64,000 nt of DNA, taken from the NCBI RefSeq assembly GCF_043195105.1, contig NZ_JBAFWO010000011.1, one strand, 5' to 3'. This document shows positions 35,391-44,219 of this stretch, one piece after another. The position numbers were made by a program, and so were the translations under genes. The notes below the pieces were generated by a model. It did no database searches, was not told where the DNA came from, and saw only the letters and a program-made list of their open reading frames with translations. The number at the start of each line of letters is the position of its first letter. The stretch's first letter is position 1. The DNA comes from NCEH01 sp002257205. GTDB taxonomy: Bacteria; Pseudomonadota; Alphaproteobacteria; Rhizobiales; Xanthobacteraceae.

Positions 35391-36530
35391 TCACCCGCCG
35401 ACATAGCGGCGATGAAAACGGCGACCGAGGCTGGTCAGGATTTCGTAGCCAATGGTGCCGGCCTCGGCGGCAACCGCATCCACGGGCTGGTGGGGGCCAA
35501 TGAGCTCCACCAGTGCGCCCGGGCCGAGGTCGTCGGGGCTAAGCGCGCTCGCATCGAACACGGCGCTATCCATGGAGATCCGCCCCACCTGGGGCAGGCG
35601 ATGTTCGCCGAACCAGGCGGCACCGTGATTGGAGGCGCTTCTGAGGTAACCGTCCGCATAGCCCACCGCGACGGTTGCAAGCCGCATCATGGTGTCGGCG
35701 TGGGCGGTGTGGCCATAGCCGATGCCGGCGCCGGCCTCGACCGTCCGCACCTGCACGACACGGCCTTCCAGGCGGACCACCTGCAGCATGGGATTCGCGC
35801 CGGGTTGGGGGGAGATGCCGTAGAGCGCAGCCCCCGGACGCACCATGTCGAAGCCGTATTGCGGGCCGAGAAAGATACCGGAAGACGCGGCCAAGCTCGC
35901 AGGCACGCCGGGAAACAGCATCCGCAATCGGTTGAAGTCATTGAGTTGAGCAGCGTTCGCCGGGTGGTGCGGGTCGTCGGCGCAGGCCAGATGGCTCATC
36001 ACCAATTGAAGCTTGAACGCATCCAGCGTCGCTGCTTCCTCGATGAGGCGGCGGGTCTCCTCGGCCGAGAGCCCGAACCGGGACATGCCGGAATCGACCT
36101 GCAGGATCGCATCGAGCCTGCGTCCGAGCCGCCGCGCGCAGGCCGCCCAGCTTTCCGCCTGGGCGGGACCATTGATCACCGGCACGAGGTCGCAAGCGGC
36201 GAAGTCGTCTTCGGTTCCCGGCAAAGGCCCCGTAAGAACCGCGATGGAGGCCGCTTCGCCCAATAACGGACGTAGAACCAGGGCCTCTTCCAGATGCGCG
36301 ACGAAGAAATGCCGGCATCCGGCGCGGAATAACGCTGGGGCGACTTCGGCAACACCAAGCCCGTACGCGTCCGCCTTCACCACTGCGGCCACCGCGGCGG
36401 GAGCGGCGCGGCGACGCAAGAGGGTGTAGTTTTGGACAATGGCGGAAAGGTCCACCGTCAACGTGCCACCGGCCCGCCTCTCGTCGTCGGCGGGCGGAAA
36501 TGGCAAAGCGAAACCCGCGGGGGCATTCAT
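35391..36530 (-). CDS. alr: Alanine racemase (catabolic, DadX type)
   Basis: A 379-residue PLP-dependent fold III racemase. The PLP Lys is in VVKADAYGLG near residue 52 and the second catalytic Tyr in GIGYGHT. VDSGMSRFG and the C-terminal VGRISMD and TIGYEILTSLG are conserved. It is co-transcribed with dadA and divergent from an Lrp regulator, which favours a catabolic DadX role over the cell-wall role, although either is possible. Confidence 0.94.
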   Translation of the reverse strand: MNAPAGFALPFPPADDERRAGGTLTVDLSAIVQNYTLLRRRAAPAAVAAVVKADAYGLGVAEVAPALFRAGCRHFFVAHLEEALVLRPLLGEAASIAVLTGPLPGTEDDFAACDLVPVINGPAQAESWAACARRLGRRLDAILQVDSGMSRFGLSAEETRRLIEEAATLDAFKLQLVMSHLACADDPHHPANAAQLNDFNRLRMLFPGVPASLAASSGIFLGPQYGFDMVRPGAALYGISPQPGANPMLQVVRLEGRVVQVRTVEAGAGIGYGHTAHADTMMRLATVAVGYADGYLRSASNHGAAWFGEHRLPQVGRISMDSAVFDASALSPDDLGPGALVELIGPHQPVDAVAAEAGTIGYEILTSLGRRFHRRYVGG

Positions 36531-36606
36531 AGCGAAACGGCCATCACGTTGTCGGAGAGGGAAATTCGTGTGCCGGCACCGGCGCCGGGCTACTTAAACG
36601 GTAGTT

Positions 36607-36655
36607 CGAATAATCGCCGAATTTCCGATGATTTTATCGAATTTTATGCGAATTT
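36607..36655. promoter_or_regulatory. Helically phased CGAAT boxes, candidate Lrp sites
   Basis: Four CGAATWW boxes start at 36607, 36618, 36638 and 36649, spaced 11, 20 and 11 bp apart, in an AT-rich gap between alr and the divergent Lrp gene. Boxes on one face of the helix are what an Lrp-type octamer would wrap. This is the probable control region for alanine catabolism. Confidence 0.6.
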
Positions 36656-36701
36656 AGACCCAATATTGGCATTTTAGACGGCTCCAGGAAATAATCACCT
36701 C

Positions 36702-37166
36702 ATGGCGGTTCTCGACAAAATCGATGCCCATATCCTGCGCATCCTTCGCACCGATGGACGGATCAGCAACGCCGATCTGGCGCAGGAGGTGGGGTTGTCG
36801 GCCTCGGCCTGCCTGCGGCGCCTGCGCCTGCTCGAAAGCAACGGAACCATCCGCGGCTACACGGCGCTCATCGAAGCGCCTGGGCCGGACGAGGGACTTG
36901 TTGTGCTCGCTCAAGTCACGCTGGAGCGGCAGACAGAAGAATTCCTCTCGCGCTTCGAAGCGGCGGTGCGGCGGTGTCAAGAGATCGCCGACTGCTACCT
37001 GATGACCGGCTTGGCCGACTATGTCCTCAAGATCGAAGTCCGCAGCACGGCGGATTACGAAAGTTTCCACAAGGACATCCTTTCCAGAATGCCCGGCGTG
37101 GCACGCATCCAGTCTTCGTTTGCTATCCGCACGGTGGTGCGTGGCCGCAACGCTCTGGTGAAATAG
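36702..37166 (+). CDS. Lrp/AsnC-family regulator of alanine catabolism
   Basis: A 154-residue regulator with an N-terminal helix-turn-helix (LDKIDAHILRIL, then EVGLSASACLRRLRLLE). The C-terminal RAM effector domain follows (EIADCYLMTGLADYVLKI and PGVARIQSSFAI). It is divergent from alr-dadA, the arrangement seen for activators of dadAX that respond to L-alanine. Phased boxes in the gap support direct control. Confidence 0.92.
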   Translation: MAVLDKIDAHILRILRTDGRISNADLAQEVGLSASACLRRLRLLESNGTIRGYTALIEAPGPDEGLVVLAQVTLERQTEEFLSRFEAAVRRCQEIADCYLMTGLADYVLKIEVRSTADYESFHKDILSRMPGVARIQSSFAIRTVVRGRNALVK

Positions 37167-37288
37167 CCCGCTCCAGCGAACTTGGCCGGCCCCGGCGCCC
37201 CGCATTGCCCGTGTGCCTCGTCTTTCAGCACTTTGCCACTCGAACTGCTCCTTCATTCGACTTGACGATCCGCACAATACGGTCGACG

Positions 37289-37302
37289 TTGTCGTATACA
37301 AT
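37289..37302. promoter_or_regulatory. GntR-type operator candidate upstream of taurine-type ABC operon
   Basis: TTGTCGTATACAAT (37289-37302) contains a TTGT...ACAA dyad. Its core TCGTATACAA recurs upstream of the aminotransferase at 41100. The GntR gene at 40166-40891 lies between the two targets and is the natural candidate to bind both. Confidence 0.6.
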
Positions 37303-37385
37303 CTCGCATCCAATCAGCGCCGGCAGGCTCGGCGCCCTTCGGATGAACCGCGGATCAACCGTGATCGGGAAGGAAAGAGGGGTCT

Positions 37386-38216
37386 ATGCCTGTTGCGAAC
37401 GTGGGTGATTTGGCGCCGCCCGGCCAAGGGACGGGCCAAGGGATCAGTCCGTCGGCCATCGCCGTGAATGCGGTCACAAAGCGGTTCCGGGTTGGCAATG
37501 ATGCGATCACGGCTCTCGAGGAAGTCTCGCTGGATGTCCGCCGGGGCGAGTTCGTCGCCATCGTCGGACCTTCAGGTTGTGGCAAGTCCACGCTGCTGAA
37601 AATCCTCACCGGGCTGTTCGCGCCGAGCGCCGGCGACACGCGGATCGGCGGAACCGTGACCACCGGCCCGCGCCGGGATATCGGCGTGGTGTTTCAGTCT
37701 CCGCTCCTGTTCCCCTGGCGGACGGTGCTGGAAAACGTCATGCTTCCCGCGGACGTACAGAAGCTGAACCGGGCGACCCACCTGACCCGGGCAAAGGAAC
37801 TGCTGGACCTCGTCGGCCTTACCGACTTCAAGGACCGCTATCCCAAGGAGCTTTCCGGCGGCATGCAGCAGCGCGTGGCGATCGCGCGGGCCTTGCTGCA
37901 TCAACCCGCCATTCTCCTGATGGACGAGCCGTTCGGCGCGCTCGACGCCATGACGCGGGAGCGCATGAACGTGGAGCTCCAGAGGCTCTGGCGCATACAC
38001 AACACGAGCATCCTGTTCATCACCCACTCCATCCCGGAGGCGGTGTTCCTTGCGAGCCGCGTCGTCGTGATGACCCCACGGCCTGGACGCGTTGCGGAAA
38101 TCCTGGACATCGACCTGCCGGCCAAGCGCCCGCTCGAGCTCATGAACTCCCCCGAGTTCGGCGCCTATGTGGCCCGCATTCGATCTCATTTCGGTTCCGT
38201 TGGAGTGATCGACTGA
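37386..38216 (+). CDS. NitT/TauT-family ABC ATPase (second system)
   Basis: A 276-residue ATPase: Walker A GPSGCGKSTLLK, signature ELSGGMQQRVAIARAL, Walker B ILLMDEPFGALD, switch THSIPEA. It is of the SsuB/TauB class and distinct from the copy at 18831-19601. The permease ATG overlaps its stop (TGATG). It is first in an operon with permease and binding protein, and a GntR-type operator lies about 85 bases upstream. Confidence 0.93.
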   Translation: MPVANVGDLAPPGQGTGQGISPSAIAVNAVTKRFRVGNDAITALEEVSLDVRRGEFVAIVGPSGCGKSTLLKILTGLFAPSAGDTRIGGTVTTGPRRDIGVVFQSPLLFPWRTVLENVMLPADVQKLNRATHLTRAKELLDLVGLTDFKDRYPKELSGGMQQRVAIARALLHQPAILLMDEPFGALDAMTRERMNVELQRLWRIHNTSILFITHSIPEAVFLASRVVVMTPRPGRVAEILDIDLPAKRPLELMNSPEFGAYVARIRSHFGSVGVID

Positions 38217-39028
38217 TGAGCGATAAGCCTCCAATCCATACAAGCCTGAAGACGCTCTCCATCAGCATCCTTCTCTTCGTCCTGCTCATCGGTCTTTGGG
38301 AGTTTGCGGTTCGCTATCTGCAGGTGCCCGCGTTCATCGTGCCGGCGCCCTCATCCATGTTCAGGGCCCTGTACCAGGGCATTGCAAGCGGGCTTTATGT
38401 CGAGCATGTGGGCGTCACGCTGATCGAGATCCTGGCGGGCTTCGCCATCGGCTCCAGCCTCGGCCTCCTGCTGGGCGTCGGCATCGCGACCAATCGCTAT
38501 ATGGCCTATTTTCTCTATCCGTATGTGGTGGTCTTTCAATCCCTCCCGAAGGTGGCGATCGCGCCCCTGATCGTGCTGTGGTTCGGCCTCGGCATCACAT
38601 CGAAGATCGTAGCGGGGGCGCTGATCTGCTTCTTCGCGGTGATGGTCAACACCATCGCCGGCCTGCGCGCGGTCGAGCAGGATCGCGTCGATCTCATCCG
38701 CTCGCTCGGCGGCAGTGATTTCCAGGTCTTCTGGATGCTGCGTCTGCCATCGGCCATGCCGTTCATCATGGCAGGCCTGGAGATCGCCCTGACCTTCGCG
38801 ATGATCGGCGTCATCGTCGCCGAATTCCTCGGGGCGGAACGCGGCCTTGGCATGCTCATGCAGAGCATGAACTTCTCCATGGATGTGGCGGGGTCCTTCT
38901 CGATCCTCGTGGTCCTCGCCGCGCTCGGCCTGGTGCTGAACAGGATCATCATCTTTGCACGCCATCGCCTCATCTACTGGGAGCAGCCCGCCGGCGTGCG
39001 CGGGTCGGAGCCACCCGATAGCCATTGA
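38216..39028 (+). CDS. NitT/TauT-family ABC permease (second system)
   Basis: A 270-residue inner-membrane permease with about six spans and the class block FQSLPKVAIAPLIVLWFG. It has the EAA-like loop RSLGGSDFQVFWMLRLP. The start overlaps the ATPase stop by one base. It forms the channel of the taurine/sulfonate-type importer together with its neighbours. Confidence 0.92.
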   Translation: MSDKPPIHTSLKTLSISILLFVLLIGLWEFAVRYLQVPAFIVPAPSSMFRALYQGIASGLYVEHVGVTLIEILAGFAIGSSLGLLLGVGIATNRYMAYFLYPYVVVFQSLPKVAIAPLIVLWFGLGITSKIVAGALICFFAVMVNTIAGLRAVEQDRVDLIRSLGGSDFQVFWMLRLPSAMPFIMAGLEIALTFAMIGVIVAEFLGAERGLGMLMQSMNFSMDVAGSFSILVVLAALGLVLNRIIIFARHRLIYWEQPAGVRGSEPPDSH

Positions 39029-39080
39029 TGTCCCGAAGCTCGACATAAGAGCTCAACAATAACCAACCGGAGGTGTTTTC

Positions 39081-40130
39081 ATGATTGCTCGCGTCTTCTC
39101 GTCGGTCCTGGCGGCGGGCTTGCTCGCGCTCGGAATGTCCGGCTCTGCCCATGCGCAGGAAAAGCTTCGCGTGGGCTGGTGCTCCAAGACCTACAATGTC
39201 TCGCTGGCGCCCTTCGCGGTGGCGATCAAGAAGGGGTGGTTCAAGGCCGGCAATGTCGATTTTGAGATGTTCACCTTCGCCGGTTCCACCGACTGCATGC
39301 GTACCCTGGCCACCGGGGACCTCACCATCGCGATGCTTTCGCCGGAACCGCTCGGCATCGTCTCGCTGCAAGGGGTGAAGGCGAAGGTGTTCTTCGAAGC
39401 CTATCGCCGCAACATCTTCGGCCTCGCCGTGGCGGCGGACAGCGATTTCAAGTCGTACAATGACTTGAAGGGGCAGACCGTGGGCGTGCTGTCCATGGGG
39501 TCGGTCGGCGTCGTCATCGCGCGCTCGGTGGCCGCGGCTGCGGGGCTCAATCCGACCACCGACATGCGCATCGTGGTGACCGGCGAGCCTGCGCAGACGG
39601 CCACACTTATGCGGCGCGGCGAAGTGAAGGTGCTGAGCCAGTTCGATACCTATTACACGCTGGTGGAGCGGGCGGGGGTGAAGCTGCGGCGACTCGACGA
39701 CTCTGCAATCGCGCGGTTTCCCAGCAATTCCTGGGTCGCGATGGACGATGTCCTGCAGAAGCGCCGGGCCGACATCGTGAACTTCAGCAAGGCCTACGCC
39801 ATGGGGACCGCCTACGCCATCGCCCATCCCCGCGAGGCCATCAAGATGGTCTATGAGGTCTACCCGCAGACGAAACCGTCCAACATGGAACTGGAGGATG
39901 CGGTCACCTACGACATGCCGATCCTGCAGGATCGCATCAATACCTGGCACCTGGACAATCCCGCCACGGACAAATGGGGGAGCGTCGATGTCGCCGCCTT
40001 CCAAACCTACATGGACTGGCTCCATCAGTGGGGTCTGTTGCCCGGCAAGGTGGATGCCGCGTCGATCACCACCAACGCGCTGATCGACGATATCAACGCG
40101 TTCGACCGCAAGGCGATCGAAACCCCGTAG
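39081..40130 (+). CDS. NitT/TauT-family ABC substrate-binding protein (second system)
   Basis: A 349-residue periplasmic protein with a Sec signal peptide (cleavage near AHAQ, residue 25). The mature fold resembles SsuA/NMT1-type proteins (LAPFAVAIKKGWF, MRTLATGDLTIAMLSPEP). It is the last gene of the importer operon; a perfect hairpin follows at once. Substrate unknown; the aminotransferase next door suggests an amine or amino acid such as taurine or a gamma-glutamylated amine. Confidence 0.88.
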   Translation: MIARVFSSVLAAGLLALGMSGSAHAQEKLRVGWCSKTYNVSLAPFAVAIKKGWFKAGNVDFEMFTFAGSTDCMRTLATGDLTIAMLSPEPLGIVSLQGVKAKVFFEAYRRNIFGLAVAADSDFKSYNDLKGQTVGVLSMGSVGVVIARSVAAAAGLNPTTDMRIVVTGEPAQTATLMRRGEVKVLSQFDTYYTLVERAGVKLRRLDDSAIARFPSNSWVAMDDVLQKRRADIVNFSKAYAMGTAYAIAHPREAIKMVYEVYPQTKPSNMELEDAVTYDMPILQDRINTWHLDNPATDKWGSVDVAAFQTYMDWLHQWGLLPGKVDAASITTNALIDDINAFDRKAIETP

Positions 40131-40136
40131 ACGAGA

Positions 40137-40161
40137 CTGGGAGCGAAGATATCGCTCCCAG
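40137..40161. terminator. Bidirectional hairpin terminator
   Basis: CTGGGAGCGA (40137-40146) and TCGCTCCCAG (40152-40161) form a perfect 10-bp stem with a 5-base loop, placed between the convergent binding-protein and GntR genes. There is no strong T-run, so efficiency is uncertain. Confidence 0.7.
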
Positions 40162-40165
40162 CCTC

Positions 40166-40891
40166 TCATCTTGGAATGACGAGCCGCGGGACCATCTGCC
40201 TGCGCCGCAGCATCTCCTGGACTTTCGTCATGTTTCGAAGGGAGCCCTGCACGTGATCGCGCGCTGCCTCTGCGGCGGCCGGGGCATCGCGGGCGAGAAT
40301 GGCGTCCGCGATTGCCTTGTGTTCGGCAAGGTCGGAATCCTCGAAGTCCACCAGCAGGACTTCGAGCCAAAGCGCCATTTGGAGCTGCTGGTAGATCTGG
40401 TCGGTCGCCCGGATGAGCGCGTCGTTGCGGGTCGCAGCGGCGATGACCTTGTGGATTTGGAGACCGAGATCGAGATCTTGCGAAGGGCTCGCCAGCTTGT
40501 CCTGTCCGCGTTCTCGCAACGCTTCCATTTGCTTGATGATGTCGCGGATGCGGTCGAAGTCTTCCTCGGTCGCGCGCTCGCAGGCGAGTCCAGCCGCGCA
40601 CACATCGAGTGCCTGCCGGACGATGAGCAAGTCGCACACGGCGGTGACGTCGAGATCGGTCACCACGTAGCCGAGATTGCGCTGGCCGACCACCAGCCCC
40701 TCTTCCTCCAGCTTCATGAGGGCTTCTCGCAGCGGTGTGCGGCTGACGCCAAGCCGCTCCGCCAGCCGACTTTCCGAAAGCCGCTCGGACGGGCGGACCT
40801 GGCCGGTCAGGATGAGGGTTTTGAGATCGTCATAAGCCTTCTGGCGCAGCGAGTATGGCGCGCCTTTCTTCCGAGCGACCGCCTTGGCCAT
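40166..40891 (-). CDS. GntR-family transcriptional regulator (FadR/FCD subfamily)
   Basis: A 241-residue regulator with the winged helix (LGVSRTPLREALMKLEEEGL) near residues 42-65 and an FCD ligand domain. It sits between the importer operon and the divergent aminotransferase gene. The shared TCGTATACAA element occurs upstream of both target units, which supports one regulon. Likely a repressor released by the imported compound or its product. Confidence 0.92.
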   Translation of the reverse strand: MAKAVARKKGAPYSLRQKAYDDLKTLILTGQVRPSERLSESRLAERLGVSRTPLREALMKLEEEGLVVGQRNLGYVVTDLDVTAVCDLLIVRQALDVCAAGLACERATEEDFDRIRDIIKQMEALRERGQDKLASPSQDLDLGLQIHKVIAAATRNDALIRATDQIYQQLQMALWLEVLLVDFEDSDLAEHKAIADAILARDAPAAAEAARDHVQGSLRNMTKVQEMLRRRQMVPRLVIPR

Positions 40892-41098
40892 TCGACCCCT
40901 TCAGTGATGTTGCGTGTGTGCCGGGAATGGCGAAACGCTATCCGATCTTCCACGGTGGGCGAAACGAAAATCAGCGCTAAGCCGAGTATGCAATGATGTA
41001 TGCGATCCTGCAACACGGGCGCCGCCACCGCTGCCTCGCTTCACTGGAGGGCGTTCAGGCTCTTCGACGGCAAGGTGAGAGGTAGACATGCATCCAAA

Positions 41099-41109
41099 AT
41101 CGTATACAA
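41099..41109. promoter_or_regulatory. GntR-type operator candidate upstream of aminotransferase
   Basis: ATCGTATACAA at 41099-41109 shares TCGTATACAA with the site at 37289-37302. TCGAC also accompanies both copies. It is 54 bases before the aminotransferase start and within the promoter region shared with the divergent GntR gene. Confidence 0.55.
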
Positions 41110-41162
41110 GATAGTCGACAATCAATGCCGCCGTGCAGCCTTCCTGGCGGGAGCCATCGAAA

Positions 41163-42539
41163 ATGAATGTGAACGTGAATTCTCTGCAGGCCCGCGATGT
41201 CGCCAACATCCTGCATCCCTATACCAATGCGGCGACGCACGCGAAGGAAGGGCCATTGGTCATCACGCGCGGCGACGGCATCTGCGTCATCGACGACGAT
41301 GGCAACCGCTACATCGAGGGGCTGGGCGGGTTGTTCTGCGCCTCTCTCGGCTTCAGCGAGCAGCGCCTAGTGGACGCGGCGATCCGTCAGATGCGCGAGC
41401 TCCCCTTCTACCACACCTTCGGCGGCAAATCGCACGAGGCGGGGATCGAACTGGCCGAGCGACTCATCAAGCTGGCGCCCGTGCCGATGTCGAAGGTGTT
41501 CTTCGCCAATTCCGGTTCGGAAGCCAACGATACGGCCATCAAGCTTATCTGGTACTATCACAACGCCATCGGCAAGCCCGAGAAGAAGAAGATCATCTCG
41601 CGGGTGCGCGCCTATCACGGCGTCACCGTCGCCACCGCCAGCCTCACCGGCTTGCCGAACAATCACCGGGATTTCGATCTGCCGATTGCCGGCATCCTCC
41701 ACACCGATTGCCCGAGCTTCTATCGCTACGGTCTGCCCGGCGAAACGGAGGAGGCGTTCGCGACGCGCTGCGCGGATTCCCTTGAGCAGCTCATCCTGAA
41801 CGAGGGACCGGACACGATCGCCGCCTTCTTCGCCGAGCCCTTGATGGCGTCCGGAGGCAGCATCGTTCCGCCGGCCACCTATTATGAGAAGATCCAGGCG
41901 GTCCTGCAGAAGTACGATGTCCTGCTCATCGCCGACGAGGTCATCTGCGGCTTTGGGCGCCTTGGCGCCATGTTCGGCTCGGAGATCTTCGGGCTCAAGC
42001 CCGACATGATCTCGATGGCCAAGCAGTTGTCCGCCGCCTACATGCCCATCTCCGCGCTCATGGTGAACGAGAAGATCTATCGTGCCGTGGTGTCGGAGAG
42101 CGAAAAGATCGGCACCTTCGGCCACGGCTTCACCTATGGCGGCCATCCGGTCCCCGCGGCCGTGGCCCTGGAGACGTTGAAGATCTACGAGGAGCGCGAC
42201 ATCGTCGGCCACGTGCGAGATGTCATGCCGGTGTTCCAGGAGCGCCTGCGCGCCTTTGCGAGCCATCCCCTGGTGGGTGAAGCGCGCGGCGTCGGGCTCA
42301 TCGGCGCGCTGGAGCTCGTCAAGGACAAGCAGACCAGGGAGACGTTCGATCCCGCGCTTGGCGTCGCCGCTTATGTGGGCCGGCGCGCGCAGGCCCACGG
42401 CGTCATCATCCGGGCCCTCGGGGACACCGTGAACTTGTGCCCGCCGCTCATCATCACCGAGAGCGAGATCGAGGACCTGATGGCGCGCATCAAGCTCGCG
42501 CTCGACGACACCTGGGATTGGGTGAAGGCCCAAGGCTAA
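41163..42539 (+). CDS. Class III (omega) aminotransferase
   Basis: A 458-residue PLP enzyme of fold type I. SGSEANDTAIKL binds PLP phosphate, LIADEVICGFGRLG holds the conserved Asp, and the PLP Lys is K287 in SMAKQLSAAYMP. GGGAG 9 bases upstream picks ATG 41163. The subgroup transfers amino groups of omega-amino acids or amines to pyruvate; taurine-pyruvate, beta-alanine-pyruvate and putrescine transaminases all look like this. Its neighbours are a taurine-type importer and a gamma-glutamyltransferase. Confidence 0.92.
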   Translation: MNVNVNSLQARDVANILHPYTNAATHAKEGPLVITRGDGICVIDDDGNRYIEGLGGLFCASLGFSEQRLVDAAIRQMRELPFYHTFGGKSHEAGIELAERLIKLAPVPMSKVFFANSGSEANDTAIKLIWYYHNAIGKPEKKKIISRVRAYHGVTVATASLTGLPNNHRDFDLPIAGILHTDCPSFYRYGLPGETEEAFATRCADSLEQLILNEGPDTIAAFFAEPLMASGGSIVPPATYYEKIQAVLQKYDVLLIADEVICGFGRLGAMFGSEIFGLKPDMISMAKQLSAAYMPISALMVNEKIYRAVVSESEKIGTFGHGFTYGGHPVPAAVALETLKIYEERDIVGHVRDVMPVFQERLRAFASHPLVGEARGVGLIGALELVKDKQTRETFDPALGVAAYVGRRAQAHGVIIRALGDTVNLCPPLIITESEIEDLMARIKLALDDTWDWVKAQG

Positions 42540-42626
42540 GCGCCGGCTTCAGCCGGCCGAATGTCCGCCGGGCGCCGCCGGTGCCCGATCCGCCCTTTCA
42601 TCGATACACACGACAAACGGCATCCC

Positions 42627-44219
42627 ATGAGAGACTTTGAAGCTGGTGGCCGCTCCCTCGCCGTCGGGCGCAAGGGTATGGCGGCGACATCCCATCCCGA
42701 CGCCACCTTGACGGCGGTGGAGATCCTCAAGGCCGGCGGCAACGCCATGGATGCGGCGATCGCCGCCTGTGCCGTGCAAAGCGTCGTCGAAGCCGGATCG
42801 ACCGGCATCGGCGGCGACTGCTTCGTGCTCTATTCGCAAAAGGGCTCGACCAACGTCATCGGCTATAACGGCTCCGGCCGCACGCCATCGGCCGCGACGT
42901 TCGACTGGTATCGGCAGAACGCAATGACAGCGATCGAGCGCCAGTCGCCCCATGCGGTGACCGTGCCGGGCGCTGTGGAAGCCTGGGCCCGCCTTCTCGC
43001 CGACCACGGCCGCATGAGCCTTGCAGAGGTGCTTGCCCCCGCCATCGGGATGGCACGGGACGGCTATGGCATCACCCCACGGGTCGCCAGCGACATCGGC
43101 TTCCAGCTCGATCTGCTGCGCCGCGATCCGATGACGCGCCGGATCTTCCTCGACCGCGACGGCGCGCCGGCGGTGGGCAGCGTGCAGCGGCAGCCGGAGC
43201 TTGCCGACACGCTGGAGGCCATCGGACGGGAGGGACCCGATGCCTTCTATCGCGGTGCCATCGCCGAGGACATGGTGGCGTTCCTGCGCTCCGTCGGCGG
43301 CCTCCACACCAAGGAGGATTTCGCGAACACCGAAGGGGAATATGTGACGCCGGTCACCACCACCTTCCGTGGCCGCACCATCTATGAGTGCCCGCCCAAC
43401 GGCCAGGGCGTGATCGCGCTTTTGATCCTGAACATCCTGCAGCGCCTCGAACGCAAGCCCGACCCCCTCGACATCGACAATCTGGTGGCGGAAGTGGAAG
43501 CCACCCGGCTCGCCTATGCGGCGCGCAATGCCTATATCGCCGACCAGCACACCGCCCACGTGCCCGTGGACTATCTCCTCTCCGAGAAACTCGCCGACGC
43601 GCTCGCCGCGCGCATCGACACCGCCTCCGCCATGACGGATCTGCCGGTGTTCGACACGGTGGAGCACAAGGACACGGTCTATATCTCGGTGGTCGATGGC
43701 GAGCGCAACGTCGTCTCCTTCATCAATTCCATCTTCCACCCCTACGGCGCCGTTCTGATGGCGCCCAAGTCGGGGGTGCTGTTCCACAATCGCGGCCAGA
43801 GCTTTTCGCTGCGGGACGGCCATCCCAATGCCATCGGCCCGAACAAGCGCCCCATGCACACCATCATCCCCGGCATGGCGGCCGAGGGCGGCCGGGTTTC
43901 GATGTCATTCGGCGTCATGGGTGGCCATTATCAGGCAACGGGCCACGCCGCGTTTCTGGCGAAGGTGCTCTGGAACGAATTGGACGTGCAAAGCGCCATC
44001 GACCTTCCCCGGCTCTTTCCCCAGCTGGGCACCGGCGCGGTCGAGATGGAAGCTCGGCTGCGTACGACGGTGGGTGCCGAATTCGAGCGGCGCGGCTTTA
44101 AGGTCTGCGCGCCGCGATGGGCCATAGGCGGCGCACAGGCGATCGCGATCGATTGGGAGGCCGGCACGCTGCTCGGCGGCTCCGACCCGCGCAAGGACGG
44201 CTGTGCCCTCGGATATTGA
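42627..44219 (+). CDS. ggt: Gamma-glutamyltransferase family protein
   Basis: A 530-residue Ntn-hydrolase. The autoprocessing and catalytic Thr is T350 in HKDTVYISVVD, the point where the precursor would split into large and small subunits. GSTGIGGDCF and the PNGQG segment are typical of the family. No signal peptide is evident, so unlike most bacterial GGTs it may be cytosolic. It lies 87 bases after the aminotransferase gene. A joint role would be removal of a gamma-glutamyl group from an imported amine that the aminotransferase then deaminates. Confidence 0.88.
   Translation: MRDFEAGGRSLAVGRKGMAATSHPDATLTAVEILKAGGNAMDAAIAACAVQSVVEAGSTGIGGDCFVLYSQKGSTNVIGYNGSGRTPSAATFDWYRQNAMTAIERQSPHAVTVPGAVEAWARLLADHGRMSLAEVLAPAIGMARDGYGITPRVASDIGFQLDLLRRDPMTRRIFLDRDGAPAVGSVQRQPELADTLEAIGREGPDAFYRGAIAEDMVAFLRSVGGLHTKEDFANTEGEYVTPVTTTFRGRTIYECPPNGQGVIALLILNILQRLERKPDPLDIDNLVAEVEATRLAYAARNAYIADQHTAHVPVDYLLSEKLADALAARIDTASAMTDLPVFDTVEHKDTVYISVVDGERNVVSFINSIFHPYGAVLMAPKSGVLFHNRGQSFSLRDGHPNAIGPNKRPMHTIIPGMAAEGGRVSMSFGVMGGHYQATGHAAFLAKVLWNELDVQSAIDLPRLFPQLGTGAVEMEARLRTTVGAEFERRGFKVCAPRWAIGGAQAIAIDWEAGTLLGGSDPRKDGCALGY

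Noticed and set aside
34044..36266. Plus-strand frame of about 740 codons across dadA and alr
   Set aside because: Antisense to two well-supported genes; no domain recognisable.
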